DNA from: Alentia gelatinosa
Taxonomy: Eukaryota; Annelida; Polychaeta; Phyllodocida; Polynoidae
Length of the DNA stretch: 64,000 nt
Assembly: GCA_950022655.1 (NCBI GenBank)
Contig: OX465581.1
Span: 107,553,125 to 107,617,124 of the forward strand
Reading direction: 5' to 3'
Shown: in pieces, positions 1 to 11,492 of the stretch
Layout: every line of letters begins with the position of its first letter
Numbering within the stretch: position 1 is the first letter of the stretch
Made by a program: the position numbers and the translations under genes
The notes under the pieces: model-generated
Database searches by the model: none
What the model was told of the DNA's origin: nothing
The model's input: only the letters and a program-made list of their open reading frames with translations

Positions 1-1187
1 CTCCTCGTTTTCCCGCGCATTACCGCGCATTTGTATATTTCAAAATGCGTAGAAGAACGTAGACGTGCGTACACGGAAAAACGGCGTTTTTTACGCCAGT
101 GTGACTGGGGCATTATGTGTCGCACTTGGTAGACCTGATTATGAACTTTCAAAAACAATTGAACCAAATCAGTATAAAATGCATCACAATATTACGAGCG
201 GTGGACAGTAATGTGGTCCTTAATTTATGGTGTATCAGCTTGAACTTTTCCCCACACAGGCAACGGTGATGCGAAATGCAGTCCGCCCTTAGTATTCAAT
301 TGCTTCAGGTACTTCATTTCATTTTGGCGTATGCAGATTGCAATTGAAATCTGTTGCACATCGTTTAATAATGCAGACGGTGTAGCCACCGTAGTGCATC
401 CATTTTAATTTCACATCGGTAGGCGATGTCTCCCTACATCCGAATATCATCCTAAACACACTGCTCATTACATGTGAAACCCAGGCTGTCCGGCATTTTC
501 TTATAGATATTTTCTGACTGGCCACTTGAAAATCCAATTTGAATATAGTGATTATTATGATTACAACGCATGAGGGCTCAACATCAATGTGAACATACTA
601 CTTTTTTTGTATGTACATGATTCATTAGAGAAGGTATGTTCTAGATGATGGGATGTGCAGTACATGGATATGTCCAACGAGTATAGCGAAAGCGGACAGA
701 GAAGTACTATTGGAGATACATTATTGAAATATCATAATGGAAGGTGTGTAATATAGCGAGGTAATTGAAAGTAGTGCATAGTTGCCAGTGAGTAGAAAAC
801 CTTACTAAGAGGGCTGTGAGAGAATACTAGTTTGTTTTTGTAGGCTGGGTGGTGGTAATCGTTTTTGGTCCTTTGCCGGGTACGGGATGAAGAAGTAGCG
901 ATGTCACGTGGGGAAGGTATGCGCGTCCACACGTGACTTCTCCAGAATGTGTGAGGATGGAGTCTGTGGGAGGAGAGTGACATTCTCTACCGCTTCGCCT
1001 TAACACTAACACGTTAGCCATAATTATGAGGACTCCTGAAATGGAGTTAATAATGTTTATTATAGGTAAAACATTACTATAGAAGTGATTAGCTAGGATA
1101 ATATAGTCATCTGTTGTTGAATAAATATTAAAAAGAACAACTACAGTGTGGTATAAAACATGGAATTGATAAGATTCAAATAAGTAG

Positions 1188-1332
1188 AAACTGAACGAGT
1201 GTTAGTAGTGTTAGTGTTTATTGCACGATGGGCAGGTCGCGTGTTACTGCGTGAGGCGTTAGCTGAGCGTAGTGAGATGCCGACCTGACCGGAGTGCAGT
1301 AAACACTAACAGTACTAACTCGAGTTCAGTTT
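1188..1332. repeat. 145-bp fold-back element (MITE-like)
   Basis: The two ends are long inverted repeats of about 48 bp with a few mismatches. The left arm begins AAACTGAACGAGTGTTAG and the right arm ends with the complement of AAACTGAACTCGAGTTAG. Both arms contain GTTAGTGTTTA. The centre is a short GC-richer loop. It carries no coding frame. It is most likely a small non-autonomous DNA transposon; no family is assigned and no target duplication is obvious. Confidence 0.6.
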
Positions 1333-1427
1333 AGTATCTATCCTATCCCGTCGACTAAAATTCATTTGTTACCTGCGTGCAATACATAACACTTTACTGC
1401 CCGCTAGCCCGAATATAGTCGGTCAAG

Positions 1428-1467
1428 GTTAAGCCTATGACGTTTTTTATTAGGGGTAGGATAAATG
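1428..1467 (+). repeat. 40-bp segment repeated in inverted orientation at 47244-47283
   Basis: The segment includes TTTTTTATTAGGGGTAGGAT and matches the reverse complement of 47244-47283 with about two mismatches. It is probably part of a dispersed repeat whose ends I could not define. Confidence 0.55.
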
Positions 1468-3242
1468 ACAGTGTAACACTGATAAAATATGCGATGATTA
1501 TAAATTATGTAGAATCCCTTAGATAATTTATGTAATGGAAGTGGTCGGGCGGGTAAAAATGTCCGTAGGCATTGGGAAATGTTGGAGAACTGGTGATAGT
1601 TTCAAACGGTCATGTGGTGGCTGATGACGTCAGTGGAGAGTTCGTGTAGTGACCAGAGTTCACCATAGAGAACCAATTTGTTCATTTCAGGTATCAAAGT
1701 TATGAAGATCAATTTGCAATTAATCTTCAATGTCATAGCTTACCTTTGGTAATAACTGTGATGACAGGTCCTACTTGCTGAGAACGCCTGACTTTAAATA
1801 ATCGTTTCAAACGTGCCACTGAGGTGTGTCACTGCAGAAGACCATGCAATCCTTCTTCGGTCTGTTCCTTACATACCACTGCATGGGTAACTACATCCTC
1901 TATGATGCAATGGTACTGCTAAACTCCCCCATCACTGCGCCAATCGATCCTATTTGTTTATGAAGGCTTCGGAGACTTGCATGGTATGACGATATCTGGT
2001 AGAATGATTAGCGTCCTAATATTGAGTCATATCACATGCAGATGTGTGATCTAATCTTAGGTCATCATACAATTTTTAGGCCAGTAGCTGTAAAGGCATA
2101 TGTCTGATAATCAACATTTCTTCTTGTCTAATAGAAACTAGAATACATCGTATCATACGCGATATATTTCAGGTATCGGGTTCAAAGTTGTGTCCGGAGG
2201 CTTTCGTTTGAATCCACATCACAGTTCACGCCCCTAGAAACACATATATGACTCTAGATTCCAAGAATACAATGAGGAGATGACATATTAATTTATACAT
2301 TTGCAGCTCTTCTGGTTGTAATTGTAAATTGCCAGTTGACCTGAGAGGGAACGTTCTGCTTCGCAATAAGAATTCAGCACAGATTGATGCATGCAACATG
2401 CAATGCTAGAACGCATAGCTCTACACTGCACATTATGTTGCATGATTTTGCCGAAATTGAAAATGTATTGTTATGCTGGAAACTACCACCTGACGTGATT
2501 GATGCCGTTGCATATGACATAAACGGGGGTGAACATTAGGAAATGATATATGTGTATATTTTCTCCCTGTGAGTGGTTCAATCCCATGCGGGTTTACTTC
2601 ATATTGGGATAACTTTCGGGGTTATCCTTGTTTGGGATTTTTTATTTGTAAGTACAGCCAAGGAAAACAAGAGAAACGGGTCACGTGACCCAACCAACCA
2701 ATAGCGGTCTAATTCTGTGAAGAGTTAATGAATATTCGAGCCGGAGACGCCAGTCCCCGAGTAGGAGACAGTCACTTGATGACTTGCTCACTAGTCGCGT
2801 TGGCCGCCACGTCCAGATACCAATGAGCATTAGGAAATGCTTATTCATTATGGTCTTTCTGCATAATCATGAGGAGACAAGGTAAGGGACGTAAAAGTAA
2901 GTTAAGTAAACTCCAATCACTGATATCGTGTTAAACTATAGTGGAGCAATCTAAATATTGGCATCACACCTGGAGGACGCGGGGGAGGAGCAGGTTTCAT
3001 AAGCTGAGCTGTAACTGCCAGATACCCAGGGGTCGTCAGTAAGCGAGGTTTCCAAACTCAAGACTTGATATCTGCCCAGCATCATGCCAACCCTGTCCCA
3101 CGTGTACAATAATGTTGAAAACATCTTTAAGGTAAGTCCATGGACTCAAAAATGCCTACTACATGTGTAATATTTCTCCACGAAAGGTTAAGGTTATAAT
3201 TTTATGTGAACAACACCATATTCCATTTCTCCTCATAATGAT

Positions 3243-3257
3243 TATATATATATATAC

Positions 3258-3332
<75 letters not shown>
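3243..3332. repeat. (TA)n microsatellite
   Basis: About 90 bp of almost pure TA dinucleotides with one ACGTG interruption near the left end. The open frames across it on both strands (alternating Tyr-Ile) are artefacts of the repeat. Confidence 0.95.
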
Positions 3333-3335
<3 letters not shown>

Positions 3336-4999
3336 ATATGATATGTATATACATACATGCATACACATATGGGTCTTTCTAAATGAAACATCTAGGATCT
3401 TTATGTTTATCCCAACAGAACGTGGAAGATCATATATGTAGAATGAAACCCATACATATCTATCGTGTTTCCTGCTGGAAGGGTGTGTTCTTTCGGATGC
3501 CACTTGTAGGAGTATTGACCCATCACGTTCTTCTTGCCTGAGGTAGAGAGAACTGCTCCTCCGTGTGATGTTACCCGCGCTCTGCTCCTAAATCCCATAC
3601 ACGACATAGCGGCGCCTTAAGATATTACGGATTTTGGTCATGACATTGCTTTGCGTTCATGTCTTGTGGGCAGGTAGGCAAAAGATTTGTTTCCCTGAAG
3701 GTAACTGGAGGAAGTGAGTGCATGCAGGGGAGACATAAGAGATATATGACTGAGAAATAATTATTTTCATCCGGACTTTTTCTATCATATATTCACGTCA
3801 ATCTTAGTGCAAAAACAGCTCCTCCACCTAGTCGTATATTAATGATACTGTTGATTATAACTGCGCAGAGATTGAGGGGCAGCTGGATAACGTACCATAC
3901 GTCAGACGCAGCACAAGTGTGTATTTGTCACACACATACATTATTAATACGGAGACGCCATGGCCCACATGACAACCTCTGAAAAGGTGGTAGGTCTTGG
4001 CATACTGTCATTCCTTGTCGACGTCTACTTTCCGCCCACCTGTTCCGTGAAAGGCTCCGTTATACGATGCATAACTCGCCACAGGGGAAATATTTCCAAA
4101 CGCGATCACTCGTTAACAAAGAAGTTACCAAGCAAATGATATTATTCAATTGGTTTCTTATGAAAAAGTAGCACCTTTTAAAACCTTCTACACACTCGAA
4201 AGCAAGTCCTATTTCTTGTGGAGCTTAAATGATGCAATAACAAGCTAATAGGATGGGGGGGGGGGAGAGGCATGTGGATGAATAGACTTTATAGAGACAG
4301 CAAGACATAGCTTTTATATATAATATCATTTTGAGTGTCTTTTTGGTCAAACACCTAAAAGGTCAGACACCTAAATAAAGATAACATGCGGATATAGAAC
4401 TAGGTATACAGGTCGAGTGAAGAGTCGCAATTGATTAATGTATTGTCTATAGATTAGTTCCACTTGGATACAGAGGTAAAAGAATTACCAAAAAGACGAA
4501 GGAATAAGACAAACTGTAATGCTGGCGCTACCTGTAGTTTCAATCACGTACTATGGTTTCTATTACTTCAGAGTCTGACCGATTGGGCAACTCCTTGGTG
4601 AGAGCTGCATGCACATGTCCCCGTTTTCTTCGTAAAACAATACTAACTTTCACTACCCGTTTATTCATCCTGCCCCTCTAAAATAGAAACATTAATGTTT
4701 TGGTGATAGCTATCAGAAAGTTCATTAGGAATGCCAGGCGCTGTATTTGCACATTCCCTTGTACTGTATCCAACAGATTGTATACCACACGTATATCAAA
4801 CGATTACACGATCATACATGTATGGCCTATAACTTGTGGATCCTTCCCATCCTAATCATCTTCGCTTAGGTGTGACGAGACCTCCTTAGACGTATGAATC
4901 TGTTTGATCGGTCCGTGTTGCCCTCTGAGGCCCGGGGCTCTGAGCAGAGGCACGTGACGGCAAGGGAGGGTCTGTGAGCAGTGCGTGTTATCTACGCCT

Positions 5000-5137
5000 G
5001 GGACCTGTTTCACTAGTTTTGTGACATGTCTGTGACACCATACAGACATTGAGGTTGTCTAGTTTCATGACAACACAAGTAGCTGCCCTTAGGAAAAGAC
5101 AGACCCCAAACATAAGAATTAGACAAATCTACACATC
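5000..5137 (+). repeat. MITE fragment (family with GGGACCTGTTTCACTAG terminus)
   Basis: The sequence begins GGGACCTGTTTCACTAGTTT TGTGAC. It matches the terminal inverted repeat of the elements at 9989-10148 and 10142-10440 on the other side of retrotransposon copy 1. No right terminus is seen before copy 1 begins, so copy 1 may have inserted into or beside this element. Confidence 0.5.
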
Positions 5138-5321
5138 GGTTGCCCATGGCCTATGGTCAGGGGTGGTCATTGCCCCCCCTGGTGAAACCACTCTGCACTC
5201 GCGCACCCCTACGCCACCTCTCCACTCTCGGCCGTACTAAATATCAAAGTGCGCGAGTAAGACACTGTCCTCTGTCTCATTCGCTTCACAGGTCTCCTAC
5301 GCTCAACACCTATTTTTTCTA
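5138..5321 (+). repeat. Copy 1 split direct repeat A1
   Basis: This 184-bp block begins GGTTGCCCATGGCC and is repeated as A2 at 9451-9634. Similarity ends at the run CTATTTTTTCTA. It is the 5' end of the element and presumably holds the transcription start, though no TATA box is evident. Confidence 0.85.
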
Positions 5322-5435
5322 TCGCTCCTTGGCTTATCGCCCTTCGTACCTTCGGTCTCCGTATTCCCCTGAATATCGGCAGACGAGGACAGGGATACCA
5401 AGCGATTCAGTGGTTTAAGGAATTATAGTCTAGTT

Positions 5436-6398
5436 ATGTTGACCAGAAGCGCTGTGGCGGCATCCGCATCCGCGGAGGCCGAGACGGACTCGGAGATAAC
5501 GATACGGCAGCCGGCGGCCGAGAGCGACCACGTGGACTCGGTCTCTCAACAGGGTACGAGTGCCAGCGCACGGACTCGGGCTTCGCGCATCACAGCCCTG
5601 GAGGCCAACCTCGGAGGGGTCAGGACGGACGTGAACGAGGTAAAGACGGATGTCGGCGAAGTAAGGACGGATATGACGAAGATATCGCGCCAGATGGACG
5701 GCATGATGGACGCGATCATGCAAATCTCCAGGCCGGCATCGCGCCGGGCCGGCTCACGGGCTTCTTCAGCGGCCGAACGGACAAGGGACTGGGCCCAGGA
5801 TCAAAACGAGCGCCTACTCCCCGCTCCCAGGGCACTCCGAGAGGCCTATATAAGCGAGGAACACCTCCAGCGTGAATTCGGCCGTGAGGCCATGCGACAC
5901 GACCGCACAACGGGTAAGAGCCTACTTTCTGATCTTAATGCCCGGAGGCCGACGGCGAAGCCGTACATGTTCATGGACAGAGATGGGGTGTACACGCTGC
6001 ACCAGAAACTGGACCTACGGTCGAGCCTCGGGCCTCTGGAGTATATTTCATGTTTTGTGGCTTTATTGAATGACGAACGCGCCTTGCACCCCGAGGACAA
6101 AGAGCACATGTTCAAGCACTTAAACCAGGTGACGGTTGACGTCAGACGCTGGTCAAACTATGTTTTCGACCAGGTCGAGTCCGGCAGGATGCGGTGGTCA
6201 GATCACGGCCGGATACAGGAAGAACGTGTCCGGCTCGCGATGACCACCGCCCACACATCTAACAGCAGTCAAAACACGGAGACCGGACGTGCCCGGACGT
6301 TAGTGTTAGTGCGCCGGGCCGAGGTCAGGAATCTAACACTCCCGACTTCAAAGCACTTAAGGACGTCTGCGAAACCGGAGTGCACCGGGAGGGAGTGA
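5436..6398 (+). pseudogene. gag-like protein, copy 1, C-terminus deleted
   Basis: The ATG at 5436 is in the same context as the copy 3 gag start. The N-terminal part has acidic and Ser/Thr-rich sequence and then three heptad-like units of the TDVNEV type (residues about 62-82), predicting a coiled coil for multimerisation. The conserved middle ends near residue 285 at TETGRA. Compared with copy 3, about 561 bp (a multiple of 3) are missing after position 6290, which removes the Cys/His-rich C-terminal module and the gag-pol junction. The last 30 or so residues are read from pol DNA in the wrong frame. In-frame losses of 1 and 8 residues also occur relative to copy 3. It is presumably a nucleic-acid-binding structural protein that is non-functional here. 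Confidence 0.75.
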
Positions 6399-8872
6399 GG
6401 ACAGACCCGTTCGCCTTCAAGGAACATCGCCGGGAGACATGGCTGGAGTTCACGGCCGTGGGGCCCGCCAGGCACGCGGAGATATACCGAGCCGTGCGTG
6501 ACACGGGAATCCCCAACGCACTCGGCGCTAGGGTCGAGGTGCCTTCCGACCTTAACCTACCGGCGTGGGAGCATTACCTAGGACACGTGGAGGAGGCGCA
6601 GGAGCTCCTGGGCTTCCTGCGATACGGTTTCCCCCTAGGTTACCTGGGACCGGAGAGTGATACCAGGGGGGTGGCCAACCACCCCAGCGCAACCTCTCAC
6701 CCCGTGCAGGTAGAGAAGTTTCTGACAAAGGAGGCAGCCTTTACCAATATGATGGGCCCGTTCGCCGAACCGCCTTTTAGCCCGTGGTGTCACGTGTCGC
6801 CACTCATGACACGGGAAAAGCGTGGGACGGACGACCGGCGCATCATTACCGATATGACTTTCCCGCGGGAGTGCAGCGTGAACTCGTTCGTCATTAAGAA
6901 CTCGGTCTACGGACTTGAGCGAGAGCACGGCCTCCCAACGGTGGACGAGTTTGTGGCCAAACTCGTCAAGGCAGGCACGTCGGCCTACATGTCGTCCATC
7001 GACGTGTCGCGTGCCTACAAGAACTTTAGGTGCGATCCCCTCGATTGGCCTCTGTTATGTTTCACGTGGGAGGGCGGGCACTACTGCGATACTGCAATGC
7101 CGTTCGGTGCCCGTGCCTCCTCCTACCACATGCAGTGTGTGGCGGAGGCCATCGTGGGGATACTGTCATCGAAGGGAGTCACGGCCGCGATGTACCTCGA
7201 CGACCTCATCATCCTCTCCGAGGACCGAGGTAAGGCGGCCGTGGACTTCAGGATCGCGCGAGAGCTTTTTTCGGAATTGGGCCTCCCCGAGGCACGCGAT
7301 ATAGCTCAGGAGCCCAGCCAGACCGTCACGTGGTTGGGGATAGAGATAGACGCCCGTACTATGACTCTATCGATCCCCACGGCCAAGCTGGAGGACATCC
7401 GTGGTCACGTGTCGGCCGTAGCGAGGCGCCGGACAAAACGGCAGCTCCAGTCGGTGCTCGGAAGGATATTACACGTGGCGAGGTGTATACGTCCGGCGCG
7501 GGCATTCGTCTCGAAGTTACTCGAGGCCCTTAGGGGGATGAGAGGTTTCTACATGAACATCAATTCTGAGATGCGCCAGGACCTGGATTGGTTCGTGCAG
7601 TTTGCCCAGGGCTGGAACGGCCGCGCTCTCATCCCTTGAGGTCCCCCGACGCGGAGGATCACAGTAGATGCGTGCCTGTCGGGCGTCGGAGGAACCGACG
7701 GCCGCTTCTCGTACTCCGGCCAGGTGTGCCCCGTCCTCGATCCCGTGGAGTGCATCTCGGAGCTCGAGGCCCTGAATACCATCTACGCACTCCACACATT
7801 CATCACAGACAGGGATCGGGGATCACGGATTGAGGTGTTCTGTGATAACCTCGGCACAGTGCAGACCCTCAATAGTGGGCGTGCCCGTAACCCAGTCCTG
7901 GCGGAGTGTGCCCGCCAGGCATGGATGGTGCAGGCACGTCTGCAGGTGGAACTCGTCTTCAGCCATATCCCCGGGGTGCAAAACGTGATCGCAGATGCCT
8001 TGAGCAGAGCCCATCTGTCGAGGACGGAATACGATAGGGCCACTTCCCTCATTCACATTCATGAGCTGTACCCTATCGTACCATGTACCCATGCCTCATT
8101 TGTACCCGTACTCCGTCTCTTCTGCAGATCGGGCGCTTCTCTTACTCCAGGCGAAGGCATCTGCGAGGCAGTCAGAGGCGCGTGCCCCCGGTACGCTCGC
8201 AAACCAGCGATCCGCAGTCACCACCTACCTGGCATTCTGCAACCGGATGAGGGCGGACCCCCGGGCACCGACCGTGAGCCTGATCACGTCTTACCTGGAA
8301 TACGTGGCCGACCACGCCCCCTCGCCGGCTACGGTCGCCAACCAGCTATCGCACGTCCGTGCACATCTCCGACTGACGGGGGGGGACGTGCGACCAACAG
8401 AGGATTACCGGGTGAAGCGTGCCCTCGAGGGCATGAGGAGAAACAAGCTTTACGTCCCAAATGTGAAGGCCCCTATACCAATGGATGTGTTCAGGGCGGT
8501 TCTCGATGCCCTAACAGGATCGCCCCTCCACACGGCAATGAGAGCGGGCCTGCTGCTCATCTTCTACGCGGCCCTACGGCAGGGGGAGGTGGCGCCGCAG
8601 TCGGCTCGGGCATTCAATCCGGCTCGGAATCTCACTCGGGGGGACGTGGTCCTCGGCCGCCGGCACGTGACAATCACCATCAAGGCGGCAAAAAATCTAC
8701 AATACGTGGGGCAACAGAAAGTAATGCGCCTCGAGGCCGCGGACGATATCCGGGTGTGCCCGGTAGACGCGGTTCGAGGTCTACTACGGGCGGCCCCTAC
8801 GGCTTCACTGCGGGACCCGTTTCTGACACTGCCCGATTGGACAACCATCACATCACGGGTCATGACCAATGA
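6299..8872 (+). pseudogene. Reverse transcriptase/RNase H (pol), copy 1, interrupted by a nonsense codon
   Basis: The RT part reads openly to a TGA at 7637-7639 and carries the catalytic YLDD box at 7193-7204 and the first-aspartate motif SSIDVSRAYKNF. At the TGA, copy 3 has CGA (Arg), so a single C-to-T change explains the stop. The same frame continues downstream through an RNase H domain with DACLSG, ELEAL, CDN and ADALS motifs. From about 8090 the frame runs over the YR gene and ends at 8872; that tail is probably not functional protein. Two residues are also missing near 7430. RT in these elements copies the genomic RNA and RNase H removes the RNA strand. The enzyme is split here. Confidence 0.85.
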
Positions 8873-9095
8873 ATGGGAACGCCTCCTACAGGCCACAGGC
8901 CAAACTGTGAAGACGTACACCCTCCACAGCCTCAGGAAGGCCGCTGCCACTCAGGCCTTTGAGGCTGGCATACCTGAACTTAACATACAGAGGTATGGAG
9001 GGTGGAGGTCCCAGGCTCACAGGGACTACATCAGAGTCACGGACCAAGAGACTGTCAACAAGTCCCTCATTGAGTCTCTCTCCTTCAAAAAGTGA
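8061..9095 (+). CDS. Tyrosine recombinase (YR integrase), copy 1
   Basis: An intact 344-codon frame from the first ATG. The ATG at 8091 aligns with the only upstream ATG in copy 2 and is the more likely start if the gene is translated directly. The C-terminal half has the YR catalytic set: Arg in ALRQGE, Lys in TIKAAK, His-x-x-Arg in LHSLR, Trp in GGWRS and the nucleophile Tyr in RDYIR. Such enzymes insert the circular DNA copy without target duplication. The gene overlaps the pol frame in the +1 phase. A Gly-to-Trp change (LPDW against LPDG in copy 3) may matter but lies outside the catalytic residues. A candidate 3' splice site ends at 8127. Confidence 0.85.
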   Translation: MSCTLSYHVPMPHLYPYSVSSADRALLLLQAKASARQSEARAPGTLANQRSAVTTYLAFCNRMRADPRAPTVSLITSYLEYVADHAPSPATVANQLSHVRAHLRLTGGDVRPTEDYRVKRALEGMRRNKLYVPNVKAPIPMDVFRAVLDALTGSPLHTAMRAGLLLIFYAALRQGEVAPQSARAFNPARNLTRGDVVLGRRHVTITIKAAKNLQYVGQQKVMRLEAADDIRVCPVDAVRGLLRAAPTASLRDPFLTLPDWTTITSRVMTNEWERLLQATGQTVKTYTLHSLRKAAATQAFEAGIPELNIQRYGGWRSQAHRDYIRVTDQETVNKSLIESLSFKK

Positions 9096-9143
9096 CTATA
9101 ACAAACTTTCCCACCCTCCTCTTCCCTTAACTATTGGCTTCTT

Positions 9144-9986
9144 GGCTATTTCTATTATTTTATTATTACATGTTATGTTTAACTATGTAATATTACATAA
9201 TCTTCATTTATCCTATATCAAATATTATCACAATTGACAAACACATATCTATGTCAATTTCAATATTTGTCATATTGTCACAAATCTTATCACAATTGAC
9301 AAACACATATCTATGTCAATTTCTATATTTGTCTTATTATTGATACTCATGTATTCCTCTTATTCATATCAATAAGACTCATAAAATTAAATAAAGTTTT
9401 ATAAGCCCACTACGGCCTTCACTCTGTTTCATTGGGGATCTGGGGTAATGGGTTGCCCATGGCCTATGGTCAGGGGTGGTCATTGCCCCCCCTGGTGAAA
9501 CCACTCTGCACTCGCGCTCCCCTGCGCCACCTCTCCACTCTCGGCCGCACTAAATATCAAAGTGCGCGAGTAAGACACTGTCCTCTGTCTCATTCGCTTC
9601 ACAGGTCTCCTACGCTCAACACCTATTTTTTCTACCCACCCACCCACTCCTTTTTCTCTCCTACTCCTTACACTCGTAGGGCTATTTCTATTATTGTATT
9701 ATTACATGTTATGTTTAACTATGTAATATTACATAATCTTCATTTATCCTATATCAAATATTATCACAATTGACAAACACATATCTATGTCAATTTCAAT
9801 ATTTGTCATATTGTCACAAATCTTATCACAATTGACAAACACATATCTATGTCAATTTCTATATTTGTCTTATTATTGATACTCATGTATTCCTCTTATT
9901 CATATCAATAAGACTCATAAAATTAAATATAATTTTATAAGCCCACTACGGCCTTCACTCTGTTTCATTGGGGATCTGGGGTTATG
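9144..9986 (+). repeat. Copy 1 terminal block B1-A2-B2
   Basis: B1 is 9144-9450, A2 9451-9634, a pyrimidine-rich spacer 9635-9679, and B2 9680-9986. B1 and B2 are both 307 bp. B1 holds AATAAA at 9390-9395, the likely polyadenylation signal; in B2 this motif is mutated. Each B contains two hairpins with arms AATTGACA/TGTCAATT (9232-9259 and 9294-9321 in B1). The B1|A2 junction reads GGGGTAATG|GGTTGCCC, the sequence expected at the joint of a circular intermediate. Confidence 0.85.
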
Positions 9987-9988
9987 AT

Positions 9989-10148
9989 GGACTTGTTTCA
10001 CTAGTTTCGTGACAAAAGTCTTAGACAGACATGAAAAGCAGCACCAACAGTGCAAGCAAGAACGGAGAAAACGAAGTCTAATTTCTAGTTATTAAGAAAC
10101 CGGACACACCATCTAGACGCCATATAGAAACTAGTGAAATAGGGACCT
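9989..10148 (+). repeat. Short MITE, unit 1 of a tandem pair
   Basis: Begins GGACTTGTTTCACTAGTTTC GTGAC and ends with the reverse complement of GGTCCCTATTTCACTAGTTT, giving imperfect terminal inverted repeats around about 110 bp of AT-rich DNA. It has no coding capacity. Its right end overlaps the left end of unit 2. Confidence 0.55.
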
Positions 10149-10440
10149 GTTTCAGTAGGCTCGTGACATTAGGCCTAGACAGACACCAACAGTGGCACCA
10201 ACAGTGCAAGCAGCAGCGGGAAAAAACTAGCAAATATCAGAGCATCGGAGTGGCCAATCTTCTTCATATTTGGGACGATTTTAGGTTATATGTATCCCCT
10301 ACTCATGTTAAAGTGTCATTGCTTAATTCCTACGAGAAGTGAGTGAAACTCGGCGTGTCATTGATTGCAATCTTGTGATCTGTCCGTATGGTGTCACAGA
10401 CGCCATCTAGACATGTCACGAAACTACTGAAACAGGTCCC
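10142..10440 (+). repeat. MITE with 28-bp terminal inverted repeats, unit 2
   Basis: Starts GGGACCTGTTTCAGTAGGCT and ends with the complement of GGGACCTGTTTCAGTAGTTT CGTGACAT, with only three or four mismatches. It is 299 bp long and non-coding. The family is the same as at 5000 and 9989. The transposase superfamily is not identified, and no convincing target duplication is visible. Confidence 0.65.
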
Positions 10441-11283
10441 TGGTCCCAGCTCTGCGGACAAATATCACCACGCGCAGAGACACCATCAATAACCTATGGC
10501 TGAGTGCAGCGCAAGACCGTCAGATGTCACTCACGTCACCCGCACCTCTATTGTTGATGAGGAGGACGAGGACGGAGTATGTGAGTGTGTGTGGGAGAGA
10601 GGGGGGTTTCTCCAGTCGCCCACGCGTCCAGGCCGCCTATACCTGTACTGCACCACCTGTATCACGACGTTTCAATGGGGTTTTATTTGGCAGAGTACCT
10701 GCCAGGGTCATATCAGTAGGTATTGAATTTGGGATGAGGCGATAGAGAGACACTCTGGTGCAGTGATATGAAAGGAAAGGAAAATGCTGGGTATGATACC
10801 TCATAAATGCACGACTGCCTGTCAACGTAATTATTGTGCCGCCATTTGTTGTAGCATCGTCAATCTGTATCATTGTGATAGTGAATATGGATTATTTATC
10901 CGTAAGTCCTACCTTTTAATTCCCAGGAATCTTAGTTTCACCCTGTATGACATTACCTCTCAACACTCTTTCCCTCCTGCGTCCCTGTGAACGTTATATC
11001 CAATCATACATACCATGTAATATTGATAACTTGGCATCTCTATTTTTTCAAAGACATTATGCCTTGCGCTCTCCTTCTAATAAACCTCAAATTTCATACT
11101 TTTATTTCATAGTAGAAACATAAATGTTGTCTGTCCCTCTTTTTCTGCAGACGACCATATGCCATCTCTTATTCCCTGGCCTTATGACGTTTTGAATAGA
11201 TTCCCATACAATACGAACCCCATATCCAATATAGATTGCTGTACTGTTGAATAGACTTCCAGGATCAGAGAAGGAAGCTGAAT

Positions 11284-11492
11284 GCCGAGGACACACAAAG
11301 CGAGTCAAGGCGGTGATCTCTGTAATCGATAGAAAATAGCATATATGTGAGATATTTTTTCATGGAATATATCCTTTCGCTAATTTAGTATCGTGTAGGC
11401 AATAACCAGGTGAAATATAGAATAAAAGCTCACATACTTCACATTTTGTGTTAGATAATCCGGAAATCGCTGCATTTGCGTGTGTCTCTAGC
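11284..11492 (+). repeat. MITE, GCCGRGGACACAC family, diverged copy
   Basis: Begins GCCGAGGACACACAAAGCGA and ends near TGCGTGTGTCTCTAGC. The inside contains GTCAAGGC near the left end and CCGGAAATCGCTGCA near the right end, as in the units at 13204-13649. It is more diverged than those, with no clear target duplication. Confidence 0.6.

Larger units (their letters stand above)
1..4999. other. Non-coding host DNA, no gene recognised
   Basis: This AT-rich stretch has only short chance open frames. It holds a 145-bp fold-back, a 40-bp segment shared with the 47-kb region, a TA microsatellite and a short G-run near 4256-4265, listed separately where useful. I see no exon-like frame with convincing splice sites, no tRNA and no transposase fragment. 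Confidence 0.6.
5138..9986 (+). mobile_element. Ngaro-like YR retrotransposon, copy 1 (family 1, degenerate)
   Basis: A 4,849-bp element with the layout A1 (5138-5321), gag, RT/RNase H, tyrosine recombinase, B1 (9144-9450), A2 (9451-9634), a 45-bp spacer, and B2 (9680-9986). A1/A2 differ at about 3 of 184 positions and B1/B2 at about 4 of 307, so it is the oldest of the three. No DIRS-type methyltransferase domain is seen, which together with the split repeats points to Ngaro rather than DIRS or PAT groups. There is no target duplication. Inactivating changes are a deletion of about 561 bp at the gag-pol boundary and a TGA codon between RT and RNase H. The YR frame is open. Confidence 0.85.

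Noticed and set aside
3159..3503. Open frames with long Tyr-Ile repeats on both strands (also near 39366-39642, 40629-40922 and 53971-54264)
   Set aside because: They are translations of TA microsatellites.
8564..8950. Antisense frames of about 128 codons opposite YR (also 45742-46128 and 30382-30711)
   Set aside because: They mirror the GC-rich codon pattern of the YR gene and show no domain; treated as shadows.
5138..9986. DIRS or PAT element with a methyltransferase domain
   Set aside because: No methyltransferase region is present between RNase H and YR, and the repeats are split direct repeats rather than the inverted terminal repeats of DIRS.
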